64,000 nt of DNA from Dermatemys mawii (Eukaryota; Chordata; Testudines; Dermatemydidae), in the NCBI GenBank assembly GCA_007922305.1, contig ML677334.1:59002858-59066857 (forward strand). Direction: 5' to 3'. Shown here piece by piece: positions 24,801 through 37,471 of the stretch. Position numbers and translations under genes: made by a program. Within the stretch, counting starts at the first letter, position 1. Each line of letters starts with the position of its first letter. The notes under the pieces were generated by a model. It was not told the DNA's origin. It ran no database searches and saw nothing but the letters and a program-made list of their open reading frames with translations.

Positions 24801-25528
24801 GAAGTGTTTTTTCCCCTAATATTCAAATTAAGGAAGGTGATGACATTGCTAGTGCCTCACAAACTCTCCAGAATAAAGCATTAGTGCATCCTCCTCCTCC
24901 CCCACCTATTCCAAACACAGAAGTCCCATCTGATCAAAAACAACCAACAGTTACTATGGAAACCACTAAAAGACTTAGTTGGCCTCAGCCAGCAAGCATC
25001 TGTAGCAATATAAAATCTGAACCTATTTCTTTTGAGGAAGGTTTAAGCAGCAGCTGCGAACTGGGCATAAAACAAGCTTCCTACGATCAGAATGAAGTAA
25101 AAGAACAGTTAAAAGCATTTGCATTAAAAAATGCAGATTTCTCTTCCTATTTACTCTCTGAGCCACAGAAGCCTTTTACCCAATTAGCAACTCAGAAAAT
25201 ACAAACACAGCACCCACAGCAGCAACAGCTCTGTGGAAATTATCCAACTATACACTTTGGTAGCACAAGCTTCAAAAGGGCAGCATCTGCGATTGAGAAA
25301 TCTATTGGAATTTTGGGAAGTGGCTCAAATACTGCGACAGGTCTGTCTAGTCAGAACGTTCCGATTCCGGTTCAGAAATTTGCTGACAGCAGCAATGCAG
25401 ATGAACTGGAACTGAAATGCTCTTGCAGGCTGAAAGCCATGATAGTGTGCAAAGGCTGTGGAGCCTTCTGCCATGATGACTGCATAGGCCCTTCAAAACT
25501 GTGTGTAGCTTGTTTGGTTGTACGGTAG
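21887..25528 (+). CDS. ASXL3: ASXL3 terminal coding exon (ASXM motif, PHD finger, stop)
   Basis: This terminal coding exon encodes 1,213 residues (722-1934 of the visible protein) and ends at TAG 25526-25528. It begins [16 protein letters not shown], a conserved ASXL block, followed by [20 protein letters not shown] and an alanine run at 778-788. The ASXM region around 1445-1465 has the nuclear-receptor-box-like LVTQLL at 1453-1458. A six-proline run lies at 1723-1728. Residues 1899-1934 form the terminal atypical PHD finger, with Cys/His ligands at C1899, C1901, C1909, C1912, C1916, H1917, C1920, C1927 and C1930, ending in [11 protein letters not shown]. Its terminal wording ([23 protein letters not shown]) fits ASXL3 best. 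Lysines in psi-K-x-E contexts lie at 1347, 1373 and 1764. No frameshift or internal stop is present, so the gene looks intact. ATG 22073 is internal, not a start. Confidence 0.96.
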   Translation: MQLSKIGPPFIIKSQPVSKPEPRVSPSTSVSSGRNTGARTLADIKARAQQARAQREAAAAAAVAAAASIVSGAMGSPCEGGKTRTLAHIKEQTKAKLFAKHQARAHLLQTSKEAKSQPSSKEGPSSLETSMPSDTKIEVSTGVIIVNPNCRSPSNKSAHLRETNTLLQQSLNTAALPETATDISGHSSDENIPMPHLCEKIISSTSTENNNVPVLYSKHSVPVSVCSTAISGTIQELPFASSVDKSSVLMSVDSTNATASACNVNMLKSTQGVDTPCITIVPKCIDNTIVPASIDSAVLSNSVDEKRLPVSSSCANNAVSSQYTTVPTSSIASNLPNHLPGNSVLIPPVGTTTRFSSDNIAITGCSEQSTVSINTTVRAALSCSDAIAVVDSVARPPISMFTGNMATISSYDNTAKLSADDLEKSSGPRNRIDLSSKSQPVSFTQTAMNRSIPCKVIVDHTTTLNSSLSLSASIENAENSIDLQSRLVRAETALQNIACPQVSVISRPEIVSNENLEHSSSFITVTAKQEGKTLPAACTSLQEVPLTPQDKLIEVVAPSQGFVEQLRGPSSFKSETDAACVNQYNTNNRICWHDEDAMHTDQPVVNHLNPNKHKEYTEQNCLKNVKTEPSSYTQMSELQSRSLMTSIAVPVKSEITESDKCFRMDTEDFTGSEMPSQTAEIATSAQPIQTSKTSVTDSMEDSLSLTTETLKRVTSAGSSSCRLSSVEANNPLVTQLLQGNLPLEKVLPQPRSGAKLEINRLPLPLQTTSVCKTSASERGMVENPSSSPNPDGKGFTAGSIAPLQIRKRENHPKKRIARTVGEHTQMKCELGKLSMDTDVKVAPCVISSNTNQLGHGQSFKQEWLSKHAVQNRIAHSPEIKQQKRTLPSCSFQQNLFHIDKNGSFQAEASTSHRQHFYQMSMAARGPIPTAALLQTTSKMPSGCNAFAFSRHLEQKGLGEVNISAAAHQLRLGSVFSPNIQIKEGDDIASASQTLQNKALVHPPPPPPIPNTEVPSDQKQPTVTMETTKRLSWPQPASICSNIKSEPISFEEGLSSSCELGIKQASYDQNEVKEQLKAFALKNADFSSYLLSEPQKPFTQLATQKIQTQHPQQQQLCGNYPTIHFGSTSFKRAASAIEKSIGILGSGSNTATGLSSQNVPIPVQKFADSSNADELELKCSCRLKAMIVCKGCGAFCHDDCIGPSKLCVACLVVR

Positions 25529-27178
25529 AAACTGAGTCAAAGATGCAGTATCCCTTCTCAGCATGGGAGAGCAGAACAAAGAAGTGGAGAAATTGTAACA
25601 TTTTAGGCCATTTTTTTTTCTGGTGATGCTTTGTTTCAGAATTTAGTTATTTCTGCTTGCATGACATTCCCTGAAAAGAAGAAACAACCGTTAGAATTTC
25701 TTTGAAAAAAATAACAACCTTGTTGTTAAGCTTCTATGAGCTTCCTTGCTGTCTAAAAGAAAAGGTATTAAAATGTCATTCCTAGCTTCTATTTATTTGC
25801 ACAAAGTGCAGCACACTATTTCCCCACTTATATATTATGATAGCAGACCCTCTAGGTTAAGAATATCAGGTTAGTTGTATTCTCGTGATTTCTAACTGCT
25901 GGGGTACTGCAAGTACAAAGATAACAAGATGACTGACAAATTGAGTAAAGACTGCTTTGAGTAAAGTAGCTTCGTGTTCTGTTACAAATCACCATCAGAG
26001 CTACTAAACTGACCTGCAATTTTTCTAATACTGGTTGCTTTCTTGGAACCCACCTTTACCATCCACGACTAACTTGTAGATGGTCAACCTAGCAAAAAAA
26101 AAAAGAGAGACTTTAGGCAGACTTAGTTACAGGAGTTTGCTCACTCCTACATAAGCATTATGGAGGTAAGGTTTTAATTGTCAACTGTTCTTGTTGATTC
26201 CCTGAGAATTAGATTTGTAAATGTGGTTTGATTAGCTGGACCATGTCTAGAATCTTCTTGGTTTTAATGGAGTGTAGAGGAAGAAACGACTTCTCTTAGA
26301 GCTGAGCACCCTCTTTTTCCCTCTCTACCCAAACCTCCCCTCTGCACCTATTGAGCTATCTATCTCAAACACATATATGGCTCAGGTCTAGGTAACAAAC
26401 AGGTTTGGGATTTCAATAGCATTTCCATGGCCTAAGGTTGATCCTAACGCATAATTAATGATTTGAGTACAGATTATAATTGTGTGTTGAGCTGAATAGT
26501 AGAAAATCCGTTATTTTCCCTCCTACATGATTTACTATCTATTTAAATATGTTTCAGTTTTGACTTATTTTCAAAAATGATTTAACGCTACCTTTTTTGT
26601 TAAAGATTTCAGACCACTTACAGTATCTTTAGGAGTGTTGGGATCAAAGAGGTGGGTTTTTTAAAGGGATACTGCATCTTTTTAAAATAATCTTCAGTAT
26701 TTATCCAGTACTGTATTTATGTTGAGGACTACAGCTGCATTCCAAATGCATTAGCCACCATAACATTAGAGGACAACAGCAGTAATTTTGGGGCCCTGTC
26801 TACCTAAAAGGAAAATACTGTATTATAAAGGGATAAAGCACATGCAGCTGTTGGGGACAGGAAAAAATCTTGCTATTTTTTTTACTCCAGATTGAAGAAC
26901 ACAAAATGTGCAGTATGAGAACCACATATGCTGACCTGCGGCTGTGACCATCCAAACAAATATGAGCACAGAGAACAACATAATTTTTACCTTTGCAGTA
27001 GAACCTCACTAATGCATACACCTTACCGTCTGCCCAAGAAACAGACATTCTCTCCCTAGTTCTCAGTTAAACATGTAATAGCAGTGACTTGAGGTCTCAT
27101 ATTACTCAGATTTTAGTATTTATTCAAAACATATAACTCTACATATTTACTAGTATATCCTGAAGTATTAACACAAAC

Positions 27179-27184
27179 AATAAA
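27179..27184 (+). promoter_or_regulatory. ASXL3: Candidate proximal polyadenylation signal
   Basis: Canonical AATAAA about 1.65 kb after the stop codon, within an AT-rich context. It could give a shorter 3' UTR isoform. A second AATAAA lies at 27659-27664. Confidence 0.35.
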
Positions 27185-28169
27185 ACTGTCAAATGAAAAA
27201 AGTACACTATATGATCTGTTATACTTGTTTATTTATGATCTTGCTTACTAATTTATAATTATTTAATTCATAATTGTTCTCCCTGGCATCAGTGCATATT
27301 AGTGAGGTTCTACCATATATGCAAATGACATTTATTTTCTTTTGGAACCATTTTCACAACATAAAATATGCTATTCCTTTTGATTGCCTTTAAAAATTTA
27401 TTGGAACATTGTAGGAAGTACATTCCTGCCACAAGAAGTTCTGTGGTGCAGCTAGAGTTCTGTTTTACTGTAGTAGTGACATCTAAGTATTAATTTTTGA
27501 GACCATGTGAGCCAAAGCTATTGATGATTCCATTAACAAAATTGTTGCCGATACAGTAATATATTTTCTGTATACAAAAGCACTCCTTTATGAAAGGTGA
27601 AAATCGCACAGATTTTCCACTTTTTCAAACCTTTCTGTGGAATGAAAAACAAACCAAAAATAAACAGTTGAAAAGTAAGTTCTAGTGGTATGCTAATAGC
27701 TACCCAAATGGGAGCTATGATGGTCACATGAGTCTATTGTAGTCATGCATACCAAACCATATTTAAGGAGCCTTCTGTATTGGACTTGTATCCTATTGTA
27801 TTTACATATGGTAGAGGTAGATTGACCAGTTCTTAAAATCATGAAAACCTGTGTTTATATGAACCCTCTGAAAGCTGGAAATCTTTTCTCTGGCTCAGAA
27901 TTCCTTGTCCACAGCACGAATCAGTATCTGTTTTTACTTGCAACTTGAAATATATTCTTCCCGTGACTGACATGGTATTGAAAGAAAATGCAGCATCCAA
28001 AAATGTTTTGTTTTGAATGACGGATAAGGGAGTGAATAATATGATATAGTATTAATTCATGTCAATGGCATCTTTGTACTATGGTTGTAGTTTGCATATT
28101 TGACACAAGATAAAATGTTATATAAAACTGCTTTGGACAAAATGATGCTAAATACTGTAACTGAGTTGG

Positions 28170-28255
28170 CCAAACCCCTTAATGGTGCCATTGCTTTGAC
28201 TTCTATTCAATATCAGTGGAGTTGCTTTAGGAATGAATTTCACCCACTAGTTAGA
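28170..28255. repeat. Faint palindromic MITE remnant in the 3' UTR
   Basis: AATGGTGCCATTGCTTTGAC followed by CAGTGGAGTTGCTTTAGGAA resembles the core of the short palindromic family (ATTGACTTCAATGGAGTTGC-like), heavily degraded. Confidence 0.35.
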
Positions 28256-30318
28256 AACATCTTATGAGTGGTGTAAGTGATTTATAGTTGTGATGTAAAA
28301 TTCCAAATGCAGCTAAATGATTTAGGAGTCTGAGTCTCATTGACTTTTAATTTGAAAATGGGACTTATGTTCCTAGATCATGCAGGTGCTCTTGAAAATT
28401 TTACTCAAGATTTGAACTGAATTTTGGATTGCTCCTGTTTTTGTCTAATTTTGTCCAGATTTCAATCCCAATGTCACTCTGGTTTGTTATTAATTGTGCA
28501 GTTTGCACTGTCTAACATTTAAGGTTTATGCACTGAAAAGTGGTGAGAGGAAGCATTACGTAAGAAGACACCTCTGTATGTTTGCGTGTGTCAGTCCATC
28601 CATCCTTCTCGCAGGAATAATTTACACACATGCATTTTTGGAAAAATATCCAAAGTTTTTTCCCTAGTTGTAGCACTTTTGGGAGAGAGGAAGAAAAACT
28701 CTTGTGCTCCTTCCTTCCTTTTTTTTTTAATCTGCATATTTTTGAGGTGTGTAATTAACATTAGGGCATTTGTAGTGTATATGTTTCTGTTCCTCTGCAG
28801 AACTAATTTTCCAGTCACAAATTCCCTTAGTTGAAATAATGTAAAAAAATTGGTGAACTAGGCACTTCATTTCAGCATTCTGTTTACCTGCTGAGGTTTA
28901 GCACGTGAAATGAATTAACTTAAAAATAAGGTTGAGCCATAAAGCAGAATTATATCCCTTTTCTTGATGAGGGCTCTGTGGTGTTAGGGTAAGCTACAGA
29001 ATGTTCAGATTTTTTTCAGGGTCCGGGAATTCCTTGCACAGTTTATAAACTGGTGCATATGGTGCTTTGAAATGCAGTTTCTGAAGTAAAATTATCTTAT
29101 GCTGCACCTCCCTTCCCCTTACAAACACACGCACAATTTCAGAATAGTTATTTTAGCCTCTGGTTTAGCAGTTTTACCAAAGTGTGGTGAAGTACCAGGA
29201 TGGACGCTCAAAAATGTCATCTAAAGGGGTCATCTTAGCTGACACGTGTGAACGGCCCTGCTTTAAACACTGAATAACTTTCTACAGTTTTGTGACTGCA
29301 GCACAGTGGTTTATCTGCGTTTCTGTAGAACTTTGGGGGGAAGTAAAAAATAATATTCAGTGTGGATAATCATGGACCTGTGTAGCTAAATGTTTCTGAA
29401 TCTAAAAATCCTGTTGTCTTCAGTAATCATGCTTTTGTCACTGTAAAACTGACAAAAACATTTTTAGCCTAATTTAAAGGAGCTGCTTCTTTTATAGCAC
29501 ATAATATTTCGCTATTAGTTAAAGAATAATTTAGTCTGTAGAATAACTTTGTCGTATTTGTACTGTTCATGAATGTTACAAGAAAAGTGCTTTACTTTGT
29601 TGCCATAATTCTCTTGTACTGCTGTAAAATATTTCTTCTGCTTTACAGAAACCTAACTCAATTCACAATTTCAGTACAGGGTTTTTTGTGTTTTTTATTT
29701 TTTTATTTGTCAGTATTTTTGATGTTTACATCTGTTTGACATTAGCCATTCAATGCCTTTTCAGGGCAATATTACTCCTGGAGTGTAACAGCAATGTGAA
29801 ATCAACCCATACATAACATGCATGAAAAATATGGATTTAAGGGGGAAATCCCTAACATGCATAGATTTTTTTTTTTCTTCATCAAGATACAGAGAAGTAA
29901 AAACCCTCCTTCAATCCTCTACCAAAGAAAACATTATTCCCACAGGACAAGCTCAGAAATGGTTCTCTGAATCCTTGGAAGGGGGGAGTAGTTGATTTCA
30001 GTGGGGTTGCTAGAATTTAATACTGTTATGCTTGCTTTGTTACCTGACTAAATGTGACTGAGTGCAAGAAGCATTTTAACAATTTTTTTTAAAGACAGTG
30101 TTTTCTTTAGAAATCAGGGATCATGCTTTCTTTAATGGTGCTCTTCATTTTTTATTTAAAAAAACAAAAAACATTTGTTGCCTACAAAAATGACCACTCA
30201 CAAACCATAAATTAAATAAATTGAGTTGTCTACATATTTTCTCTCTTCTCCCTCCCCTTTTTCCCTTCCTGGTCCCCTGAAAATAACATGGGCTTCAATA
30301 TTAAAATATTCTGGAAAA

Positions 30319-30324
30319 AATAAA
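30319..30324 (+). promoter_or_regulatory. ASXL3: Candidate distal polyadenylation signal
   Basis: AATAAA followed within 20-40 bases by T- and TG-rich sequence. It marks the point after which recognisable transposons resume, which is the main reason for choosing it as the gene end. Confidence 0.5.
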
Positions 30325-30345
30325 GAGATAAAATATATTTGTCAT

Positions 30346-31554
30346 ATGTTTTTCTTTAATGTTCAGTGCATTATGTGAGGTATTCTGTCTGTGCTAGTTC
30401 ATTGAACATTCTGGTCAGTGAAGGAGAAACAGAAGCAGAAAATCTGTACTTTTAAAAGTTGATGACCATTTATTGTATGACTGAGACGGAGCCTTATCTG
30501 ATCTAGCATAGCTATGACCATATTGAAATAATGAAAATAAAACTGAGTGTTAATATTTTGAGTTTTAAGTAGAAGATTAACAGAACATAAAGAACAGATT
30601 AGCTGCATTGTCTTTCAGTGCAACTCCTAGGTATATACTATGTATTTTTGGGAACCTGACCCAATCAGCACAATGAGCACCACATCCTTTTTTGATCTCC
30701 CCCTCCCCTTTCGCACCAATAAAGAAGAACTTAAAGTCCATACCTCAGTGACCCTTTGATAACAGGTTCCCAGTTCAAACCCATTACCCAGTGATGAAAC
30801 CAGAGTTGGCTTATAAACACTGCTAAACCAACAAGAGATAGAAATAGGGTAGAGAATTCATTACATTACAAACTAAATGTTTCAATAACTTTTTCCTTTG
30901 AAAGAGCTTTGCAAACATTAGCCAATTGTTAGGATTGAGGGATAAGAGGGTGGACAGCAAGTAATTTTTTCACAGGCGCACTCAAAAATGCTAAGGCCAG
31001 CACTTTGAGTCCCCAATGCCTTGCTTCACCTTTTCACAATTATTATTTGATGAGTCATAGGACTTCAGGTCACCAGTCATGCATCAGGGCAACATTGTCT
31101 TAGGCACTGTACAAGCAACAAAACAAAAAAGACAGTGCCTGTCCTAAATAGTTGTTAATGTAATAACAGTGACTGTGATTCCCCCACCCACCTGACATGC
31201 ACTTCCACCTCCAGTTGTGCTTTGCAGGTTATCCAAGTCTGCCAGGGGTTTCAGCCAAGGTCTTGCAAAGCCTGGGGCTACCCTTGTTTTATTTAATAAT
31301 AGTTGTTCAGCCATAAGCTATCTTAGTTTTTATCTTAACTCTTTAGGTGAATGGAGGAATTCAAAACAGAATTTCTATACATTTAAAAGCTACCTGTGTA
31401 GTGTTGCACTTTTGTTAATTTTAAAAACCTTCTAAAATAGTTTTTTGCAAAAAAAAATTTTAACTTTTTAAAATAACATTTTATAGTATTTTGTATTTCT
31501 AGAGTATCTTCTGTCTGCACATCCCACTCAGTGTTCCCCAAACAGTAATAAATT
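30346..31554. other. Intergenic stretch, no feature seen
   Basis: AT-rich DNA past the inferred gene end. A GGCACTGTACAAGCAACAAA word near 31104 occurs in a generic low-copy repeat context. No gene or RNA is supported. Confidence 0.5.
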
Positions 31555-31725
31555 AGTCTTCACAACACTCTCTTGAGTTATCCTGACGTTTACAGATGGG
31601 GAAATTGACTCCCAGAGAAATGAAGTGACTTGCCAAGGTCGCACAGGAAGTCCGCAGCAGAACTTTGGGGGGGAAAAAACACACATCTTCTGCTTCCTAG
31701 TCCTATGCTTTAACCAGAGGATTAT
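31555..31725 (-). mobile_element. MIR-type SINE, antisense
   Basis: ACAGATGGGGAAATTGACTC, then GAAGTGACTTGCCAAGGTCG, read in reverse complement, is the conserved central region of MIR. The end toward 31725 (ATGCTTTAACCAGAGGA) corresponds to the tRNA-derived head. Confidence 0.78.
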
Positions 31726-31869
31726 TTTGTATAAATTTAAAATAAATTATGGATCATTTTATAAAACAAAAATAGGTTTTAACTGTCTGCCATAGTTAGT
31801 GGCGGGGAAAGGATTGAGAAGGAAAAACATTTGACTTTAACAATAGCAGCAGTGCAGTTTAATTTTCAT

Positions 31870-32095
31870 AGAAAACTCGGAGGTGGGGGAGGAGTTTGCC
31901 TTCATCTGCAGCATGGGGCACGGGGCATTTGCAGGTTTAAACTAGTGTAAATGTAAACTAGTGTAACTGGAGGTCTTTAAATCATGGTTAGAGGACTTCA
32001 GTAGCTCAGCCAGAGGTTTGGGGTCTATTAAGGAGAGGTTGCGTGCAGTTCTGTGGCCTGCAAAGTGCAGGAGGTCAGACTAGGTGATCATGAAA
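31870..32095 (+). mobile_element. CR1 LINE 3' end
   Basis: Contains TTTGCCTTCATCTGCAGCAT, GGAGGTCTTTAAATCATGGT, CTCAGCCAGAGGTTTGGGGT and AGGAGGTCAGACTAGGTGAT in order, the standard 3' terminal text of a turtle CR1 subfamily. Confidence 0.8.
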
Positions 32096-32199
32096 AGTCT
32101 AAGTCTACAGTGCAGTATAGATTGATATTTTCCTTGGTTCTTCAACATTGCTCTCTATCTATCCCAAGAGACAATATCTGTACTGAGAGGAGAAAATCT

Positions 32200-32725
32200 T
32201 GTGCAGATTGTTTGTCTAGTCTCTTCTTTGAGTGGTTGCTCATGTTGATTCCATTCTAGGTGTGGGCGTACCCACGTGCACAGTTGTCTGAGAGTTTTGC
32301 TCTAGCGGTATCTGTAGGGTCAGCTCTGGCACCCCCTTGAGTGCCATGCTCATGCACTGGTATATTAAGCGCTACCAACCTTACACCCTCTCAGTTCCTT
32401 CTTACCGTCCGTTAGGGTTGATCGGAGCGCCTCATTTTACATTGCAGGAGCATTAGCAGTTCTTTACAACCCATTGTCTATCTTCTTTGTATATGATATG
32501 CAGGTACTTAGCCATTAAGTTAAGTGTTAGATTAGTTCGGTAGTTAGAATCCTGGGATTTTTCCACAGAGTGGTGCATGCCCTGTTCTCCCAGCTTCCAA
32601 CAATGCTCGTCATGCAACAGGCCAATGCCTATTAGTGACCCCCATGACAGCTGTTTGCAATGCTTAGGGCAGACCCGTGGCAAGGACAAGTGCAGAATCT
32701 GTAAACTATGCTCATACTAACATAG
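32200..32725 (+). mobile_element. DIRS-like retroelement relic with a gag-type zinc-finger fragment
   Basis: Positions 32604-32720 hold a 38-codon open frame with a cysteine-rich pattern: CxxC at the start, then SDPHDSCLQCLG, then KCRICK. I associate this pattern with the ORF1/gag zinc-binding region of DIRS-type (tyrosine recombinase) retrotransposons. Upstream, 32200-32460 resembles a non-coding terminal repeat (GGTTGCTCATGTTGATTCCA) that I recognise from turtle repeats. Frames before 32604 are shifted and stopped, so the copy is dead. Confidence 0.55.
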
Positions 32726-33589
32726 TGCATACTAACTCTTCAAACAAATCTCAGTGAAAGGAGCATTTGGTGCATCGGAGACAAAAGCATTAATATTTTG
32801 TAGGAATGTCTGAGATGCCTGACAATTTTTGTGGAAAATATTCAAGAAATTTGGTGGTGGATGGTGGAGAGGCTTGGGTTTTTTTCCCCTTCAAGACCTG
32901 TTTAGTGACAGGCCAAATTTTGCCATCCTTCTAAATCTTAAATAGCACTTTCCTCTGCTAGCAGTTCCATTTACTTCAGCTGGGATACTCATGGTGCAAG
33001 CTACCACTCCTGAATAAGGCATCAAAATCTGGCCCAGAGAAAGTACCATTGGGCTAGTTTCTGCTGATAAATCACGTGTTGTTTAACTGGAAAATTAATT
33101 GGTGTAGTTGCCCAGGAAGAAGTTGGGGATGGATGGTTAATGTTGGGTTGAGAAATTGGGGGCATGGAAGGATCATAAGATTCCCAAGAGAAATAGAGAA
33201 CATGAAAATGTGGTGGGATTGTGATGTGTAATAGTTTAAACACATACACATCCAGGCATTGTTGTAGACACCTAGGGATGTGTTGTGGACATTGCAGGGA
33301 GTATGGGCTGGGACCATGTGGGTCTCACACAAAATGACCCCATCCTCAACTGGGGTGTGTGACCTATCAAATTATGGGGAAGTGTTTGTAGTGGGTGAGA
33401 TGGCCCCTATCGTGCATTATCAACCATCCAGTTCCATGGGAGGCCAGGCAGCTATCTGTAGAAGATTAGGAAGTATGGATAATATTTGTAGCTGTCAAAG
33501 ACCGTGTAGATGGTGGGTTGGTCGATATTCCCACACATGATGTTCCGGACTTCTTAAACAGGTTGAGGCTAGTGAGTTAATGGTAAGGG

Positions 33590-34335
33590 ATCAAATGGAC
33601 AATAAAATGTAGAAGATCAGTAATGATTGGTGACTTCAACTACCCAAGTATTGACTGGTGAAATGTCTTACTGGGATTAAAATTTAGAGAAACAGTTTCT
33701 TGACATCTCAGTCCTTCCTGTTCTTTGCCTGTGTCACCTAGCCCACTGGATACTATACTATTAGAATACTTTGGTGTCATTTCGGTTTTTGGATTTGGTG
33801 TGTGGCTGCTGAGTGACGTTGATGCCTTGTGTTATACAGAAGGTCAGTCTAGATGAACTGGTGGTCTATTCTGGCCTTAAATTATATGACTTATGCCATA
33901 AATATGAACATCATGGCACTACTTCTCTGAGGTACATGAGGGGCTGCTCTTCACATAGCCCTAAGCATTGGAGCAGAATTAGCTAAAGTAGTAACAGTAA
34001 TACAGCCATTAAGAAATTGTGATCATAATATAAACATTTCACTAATAGGGATTGTACCAAAAGCCATAGCACTAAACTTCAGGAAAACTACTTAAAAAAA
34101 TAAGGAAATTATGAATGAAGTGGCTGAACTGCTAACAAATGTATGCAACCTGTCTTTAAGATTAGCTGATTTACCAGAGGCCTGGAGAATAACCCACATT
34201 GTATCTCTTTGTTAAAAAGGCCCTCGTTGTAATTTTGGGAATACATACAAGTCATTTCAGTTTCAAGTATATTAGCTGGAGGTGAGCAGTGAGGTGACAT
34301 AATCTGTGCACAACACAAAATTAGGTTAGTTGAGA
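33590..34335 (+). mobile_element. CR1/L2-type LINE fragments (endonuclease and RT relics)
   Basis: Around 33625-33660 a frame reads VMIGDFNYPSIDW, the conserved endonuclease motif of CR1/L2 LINEs. At 33840-33890 there is a CR1 3'-end-like AAGGTCAGTCTAGATGAACT. At 34100-34215 text like ATGTATGCAACCTGTCTTTA is RT-linker sequence. These are decayed pieces of more than one copy. Confidence 0.6.
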
Positions 34336-35939
34336 TTATAAACTGAGGGTTTATAGAATAACCTAAGAAAGCCTTCATACATAGATTTCTCAGTGACTAC
34401 AGCAATATAGATCTGATTCACTGCTGCTTTGCGTCTTGTATAGTCATTGACACTAGCGCAAAATGGGTGTAAAAAGCTATCCGATCACAATGGTCATGCT
34501 TGGTGTCTACTTTGAAATCACATTACACTAGTGCAAACGACTATGCAAGGTGCAAAGGAGTGATGAATTGAACCCTCATACTTAGTGATGTGACTTCTGG
34601 GCAGCTGATGCCAAAGGATTGTGACTGGGAAATAAAATAGTAATACTTTCCTTTGTGCACACAGGTATTCAGAGAATCTACTAAAAAAAAATCAAATCAT
34701 GGGGGGTGTGTGGGTGTGTGTTGATTGACTCGCTATTTGCTTAGAATGTACTGATGTTGGCTTTCAATCAGAATGACTGTGCAGAAGGCATACATAATGA
34801 GCAGGAATCTCTGCACCTTTAACCAGTCACCCAAAGTACAGAAAGACCCCACTCATGCTGCTGATATAAGTACAATGCAGTAATGCCCCTGTCAAGTGGC
34901 CAAGGAGCAGCTTTTGCTGAAGAAGAGAAATATTTTCTGTCATCCTCCCTAAAAGAGCAGAGCCCAGGTTTGACAGACACTGTATTGTAGAGGAAATTAA
35001 TGTAAATAATTTTTTAAATCCTTATTTTAAAAAATCATTATGATGTTGGATTCTGGGAATTCCTAGTAAATGTAAGTGCATTTTCAGATATGGATTTTGT
35101 TGTAAATTTCTATTTGGAAATTATGAATAGTGAGGATAAGTTTTATACAGGGCCTGATTGTCAGAGACAGTTTTTCTTTGGGTATACTCCGTTTGGGATT
35201 ATAATCATGTCCACTTCTTAAAATTTTAAATGTCATTAGTGCGTTGTCTGTGTTTACAGCCACAAAGTAAGGCCCAGATTGTAATGCCAAAGTACACTCC
35301 ATGAGTAGTCCCATTGAATTAAATGGATATGCCTCGAATAAGATGTTACCCAATGTGAGTAAGTATACCACAATTCTATCCTTAAGAAGTTGGGTGTCCC
35401 CTTATCTTTATTACTAACTTCTTGCAGTTGCATTTGGGTGTGAAATTGACCGGCAAAGGGTGGGTTGAAGCCTGTCTGAAAATCAGATCCATAATGCTGG
35501 CCGTATATAGCTTAGGTTCAGATCAGTGGTAATGGTCTAAATCAACAACAGGGATTTTATTAACCCTTTGATAAAGGGATATGGATTTCCTGTCCTAATT
35601 TACTACTGCAATTTGTGGAAAAACTGCAACTGAAAATCTAATGCAGGTATGGTTTGATCATCATCTGTTTCATTGCATTTCTCATTAGTCCTCGTTGTTT
35701 GGTTACTTGTCAAGTTCGTTCTCTGAGTACAGAAACAGGTTGCTGCGTTCACTGTTTTCTCCAGAGTTACTTTTTGCTGTCTGTTTTACTGGAGGTAGAG
35801 ATATTTCCAGTGTGATTTGGTTCTTTTTTCCTCTGACTATACATGCAGTATCTGTTAGTCTTAAGTCTGAAATGCCAAATTCTGCCTTAGAGGAGACAGG
35901 AGAAAAAAGAAAACTCAGACTGCGGGAGGAATTGCTGAC
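34336..35939. other. Intergenic stretch, only faint MITE-like words
   Basis: Near 35270 and 35310 (GGCCCAGATTGTAATGCC, GTCCCATTGAATTAAATGG) there are words of the short palindromic MITE family. Nothing else is recognisable. Confidence 0.45.
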
Positions 35940-37000
35940 CCCATTCTGACAGGTTGCCCCCCTTAAGATGCCACTTGATGTACTGGGATACTGCTGAGCC
36001 TGCCTGTTCTGCAAGCCTAGGCACCCTTTTTATCTCTCTTGCTGAACCTGGCTGTTAGGCCTCCTCCAGCACACACACAGGCAGGGCCACACCCAGCTGC
36101 AGAACAACACAGATACTGAGATCAGCTTTGGAAAGACTCAGCTTAAGGGACTTGCTACAGACCTCAAGTGTCCACCTCCCTTGGAGTGCAGACCTAAAGG
36201 TATATTATGAAATGTACCTCCTCCCTCAGTGTGGAGGAAGGTAAGCACAGCCTTTTACCTCCTCACCCACATTACTGTAAACAAATTTGTGTAATTCATA
36301 TAAACAAGAAATAAGTTTATTAACTAAAAAAGGTGAATTTTAAGTGGTTAAAAAGCGAACAGGACAAAGCAAATTACTAAGCAAATAAAACAAAACATGC
36401 AAACTAAGTTTGTTTCACTAAAGAAATTGGTTACCAATCGTAATTTCTCACCATAGATAGTGTTGTAGGCAGATTACAGAAAGTCTTGAAAGGCAGCTAC
36501 ACTGGTCTTCAGTTTGAGAACTTATTACTCACAAGCTAGATGCCCTGCCAGCTTGGGCTCAACCCTTCCCCCACCTCCCCGGTTCAGTTTTTGTTTCCAG
36601 CTATTTCACAGTCTCTGGATGGGGAGGCAGAGGAGAGCCATAGTGATGTCACTCCCTTTCCTCATATAGCTCTTGTGTATTGCTGGACCCCTTTGTCTCC
36701 CAGTGGAAGAGCACTGGCATTCCAAGGGCTGTGTTCAGTACCAGGTGACTCAGACCCATGTCTCTGCAGGGCAGCAGCAGCCATTACTTGTAGGCTGTCT
36801 GGAGTGTCCACAGGAAGACTAAGCTCATTCATAGTCCATTGTCTTTGCTGATGGGCTATTAGCCCTGTCTGGCTTTTCTGTTGTTGTACCTGAAGGGCTA
36901 GTTGAGGGTGACACCCAAAATAACACATTTGAAATACAGATACATCGTCAATATTCCTAACTTCAGGTACAGAAATGATACTGGCATACAAATTGGATAA
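35940..37000. repeat. Unclassified interspersed repeat, possibly LTR-related
   Basis: A block around 36300-36420 (GAAATAAGTTTATTAACTAA, CAAAACATGCAAACTAAGTT) and a following block with TGATGTCACTCCCTTTCCTC resemble a repeat family I have met in turtle DNA. Boundaries and class are not resolved. Open frames of about 100 codons on both strands here have no family resemblance. Confidence 0.4.
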
Positions 37001-37471
37001 TCACATTCAGTAAATCATAACCTTTCCAATGCTAGCTTACATGAGACATCTTGCATACAGTATATCTGTTTGCTATATCCATATCATAAGCATATTTTCA
37101 TAAAGAATATGGAATGAAACACTATAGCCACTATTAATCTTTTTGCCATTTCATCTATTTTCTGTATAATCTAAGTTTCTGACTTTTTCATGAATGAAAA
37201 CATTCATAGTATAAATACTTCCACAGTGTCCGTATTAATGCAGCCACTCTCATGTCTCCTTTCCTTCTCTGCTCCTCTTTCCTCTCTCTCTCCTCCATAG
37301 CTGCTTTTCTCTTTGCTACTCTTTCAAACTGCGGCTGCTTCTGTATATCTTCAGGGTGTCCCATGAGCCTCTTCTGTTACATATGCTCCAGCTGAGCTGG
37401 TTTCTCCATTCTGTTTTCCAGGTTTGCTGGACGCCTCACATTCTGGAAATGGCAGAAGGATTTGGGTCTTT

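Larger units (their letters stand above)
25529..30345 (+). other. ASXL3: ASXL3 3' untranslated region (inferred extent)
   Basis: After the stop codon about 4.8 kb of AT-rich DNA continues with almost no recognisable transposon, unlike both flanks. Mammalian ASXL3 also has a 3' UTR of several kilobases (from memory). Candidate polyadenylation signals are AATAAA at 27179, 27659 and 30319; the last is followed by a TG/T-rich downstream region. A faint remnant of a palindromic MITE lies near 28170-28255. No open frame here is convincing. Confidence 0.65.
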
